In this document: piece after piece, positions 6,432 through 6,458 of the stretch | How the letters are laid out: the number at the start of each line of letters is the position of its first letter | How positions within the stretch are numbered: position 1 is the stretch's first letter | Source: Aquificaceae bacterium | Lineage (GTDB): Bacteria > Aquificota > Aquificia > Aquificales > Aquificaceae | DNA: 6,458 nucleotides | Assembly: GCA_015487835.1 (NCBI GenBank) | Contig: WFOY01000004.1 | Span: 1-6,458 of the forward strand | Reading direction: 5' to 3' | Translations under genes and position numbers: made by a program | Notes under the pieces: generated by a model | What the model was told of the DNA's origin: nothing | Database searches by the model: none | What the model saw: only the letters and a program-made list of their open reading frames with translations

Positions 6432-6458
6432 CTGTCTCTTATACACATCTGACGCTGC
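6432..6458. other. Illumina Nextera adapter left on the contig end (artefact)
   Basis: The 19-base Tn5 mosaic-end complement CTGTCTCTTATACACATCT occupies 6432-6450 and is followed by GACGCTGC (6451-6458), the start of the read-1 transposase tail in reverse complement. All 27 bases match the kit sequence as I know it. It is not genomic, so the true sequence stops at 6431. The first base of codon 309 of murG is real and the rest is adapter. Confidence 0.97.

Noticed and set aside
6062..6448. A 128-codon minus-strand frame starting MCIRDS
   Set aside because: Its first residues are translated Nextera adapter and the rest is antisense to the strong murG gene.

Overview
The window looks like a piece of a thermophilic bacterial genome assembled from short reads. 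Arginine is mostly AGG, isoleucine is often ATA, proteins are rich in Lys/Glu/Val, genes are tightly packed or overlapping, and G+C is moderately high by eye. The gene set (ThiS/ThiG, an oxygen-dependent-type protoporphyrinogen oxidase, DksA, MurG, Lon and a small c-type cytochrome) and the feel of the proteins fit a hydrogen- or sulfur-oxidising thermophile such as an Aquificota member. That assignment is inference from composition and family resemblance, not a search result. All eight recognisable genes are core metabolism or housekeeping. I found no phage, transposon, CRISPR or defence genes.

Layout. Positions 1-522 (minus) hold the start of lon, cut by the left edge. A 43-bp divergent intergenic region (523-565) separates it from a plus-strand operon thiS-thiG-hemY (566-2916): the sulfur carrier and thiazole synthase of thiamine synthesis, then the FAD enzyme that makes protoporphyrin IX. 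The 3' end of hemY overlaps by 23 bp the 3' end of a convergent minus-strand operon (5473 down to 2894). That operon runs: small secreted cytochrome c, dksA-like regulator, AlaC-type aminotransferase, class IV aminotransferase (probably aminodeoxychorismate lyase, pabC). Its genes are separated by 12 bp or overlap by 8 and 4 bp. A 33-bp divergent gap (5474-5506) separates it from murG (plus), which runs off the right end.

The most important observation is technical. The last 27 bases (6432-6458) are not genomic: they match the Illumina Nextera transposase adapter (mosaic end plus the beginning of the read-1 tail). The real sequence therefore stops at 6431 inside murG, and the apparent last residues of MurG, as well as an antisense reading frame beginning MCIRDS, are artefacts.

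Biologically, the points worth a second look are: three genes without a Shine-Dalgarno (thiS, dksA, murG) that have -10-like boxes placed for leaderless transcripts, beside neighbours with textbook ribosome sites; an exact 12-bp sequence shared by the lon/thiS gap and the dksA start region; a perfect 8-bp stem-loop just past the hemY stop, inside the opposing pabC gene; and a small cytochrome c whose usual distal methionine position seems to be a cysteine. I see no convincing previously undescribed system here.
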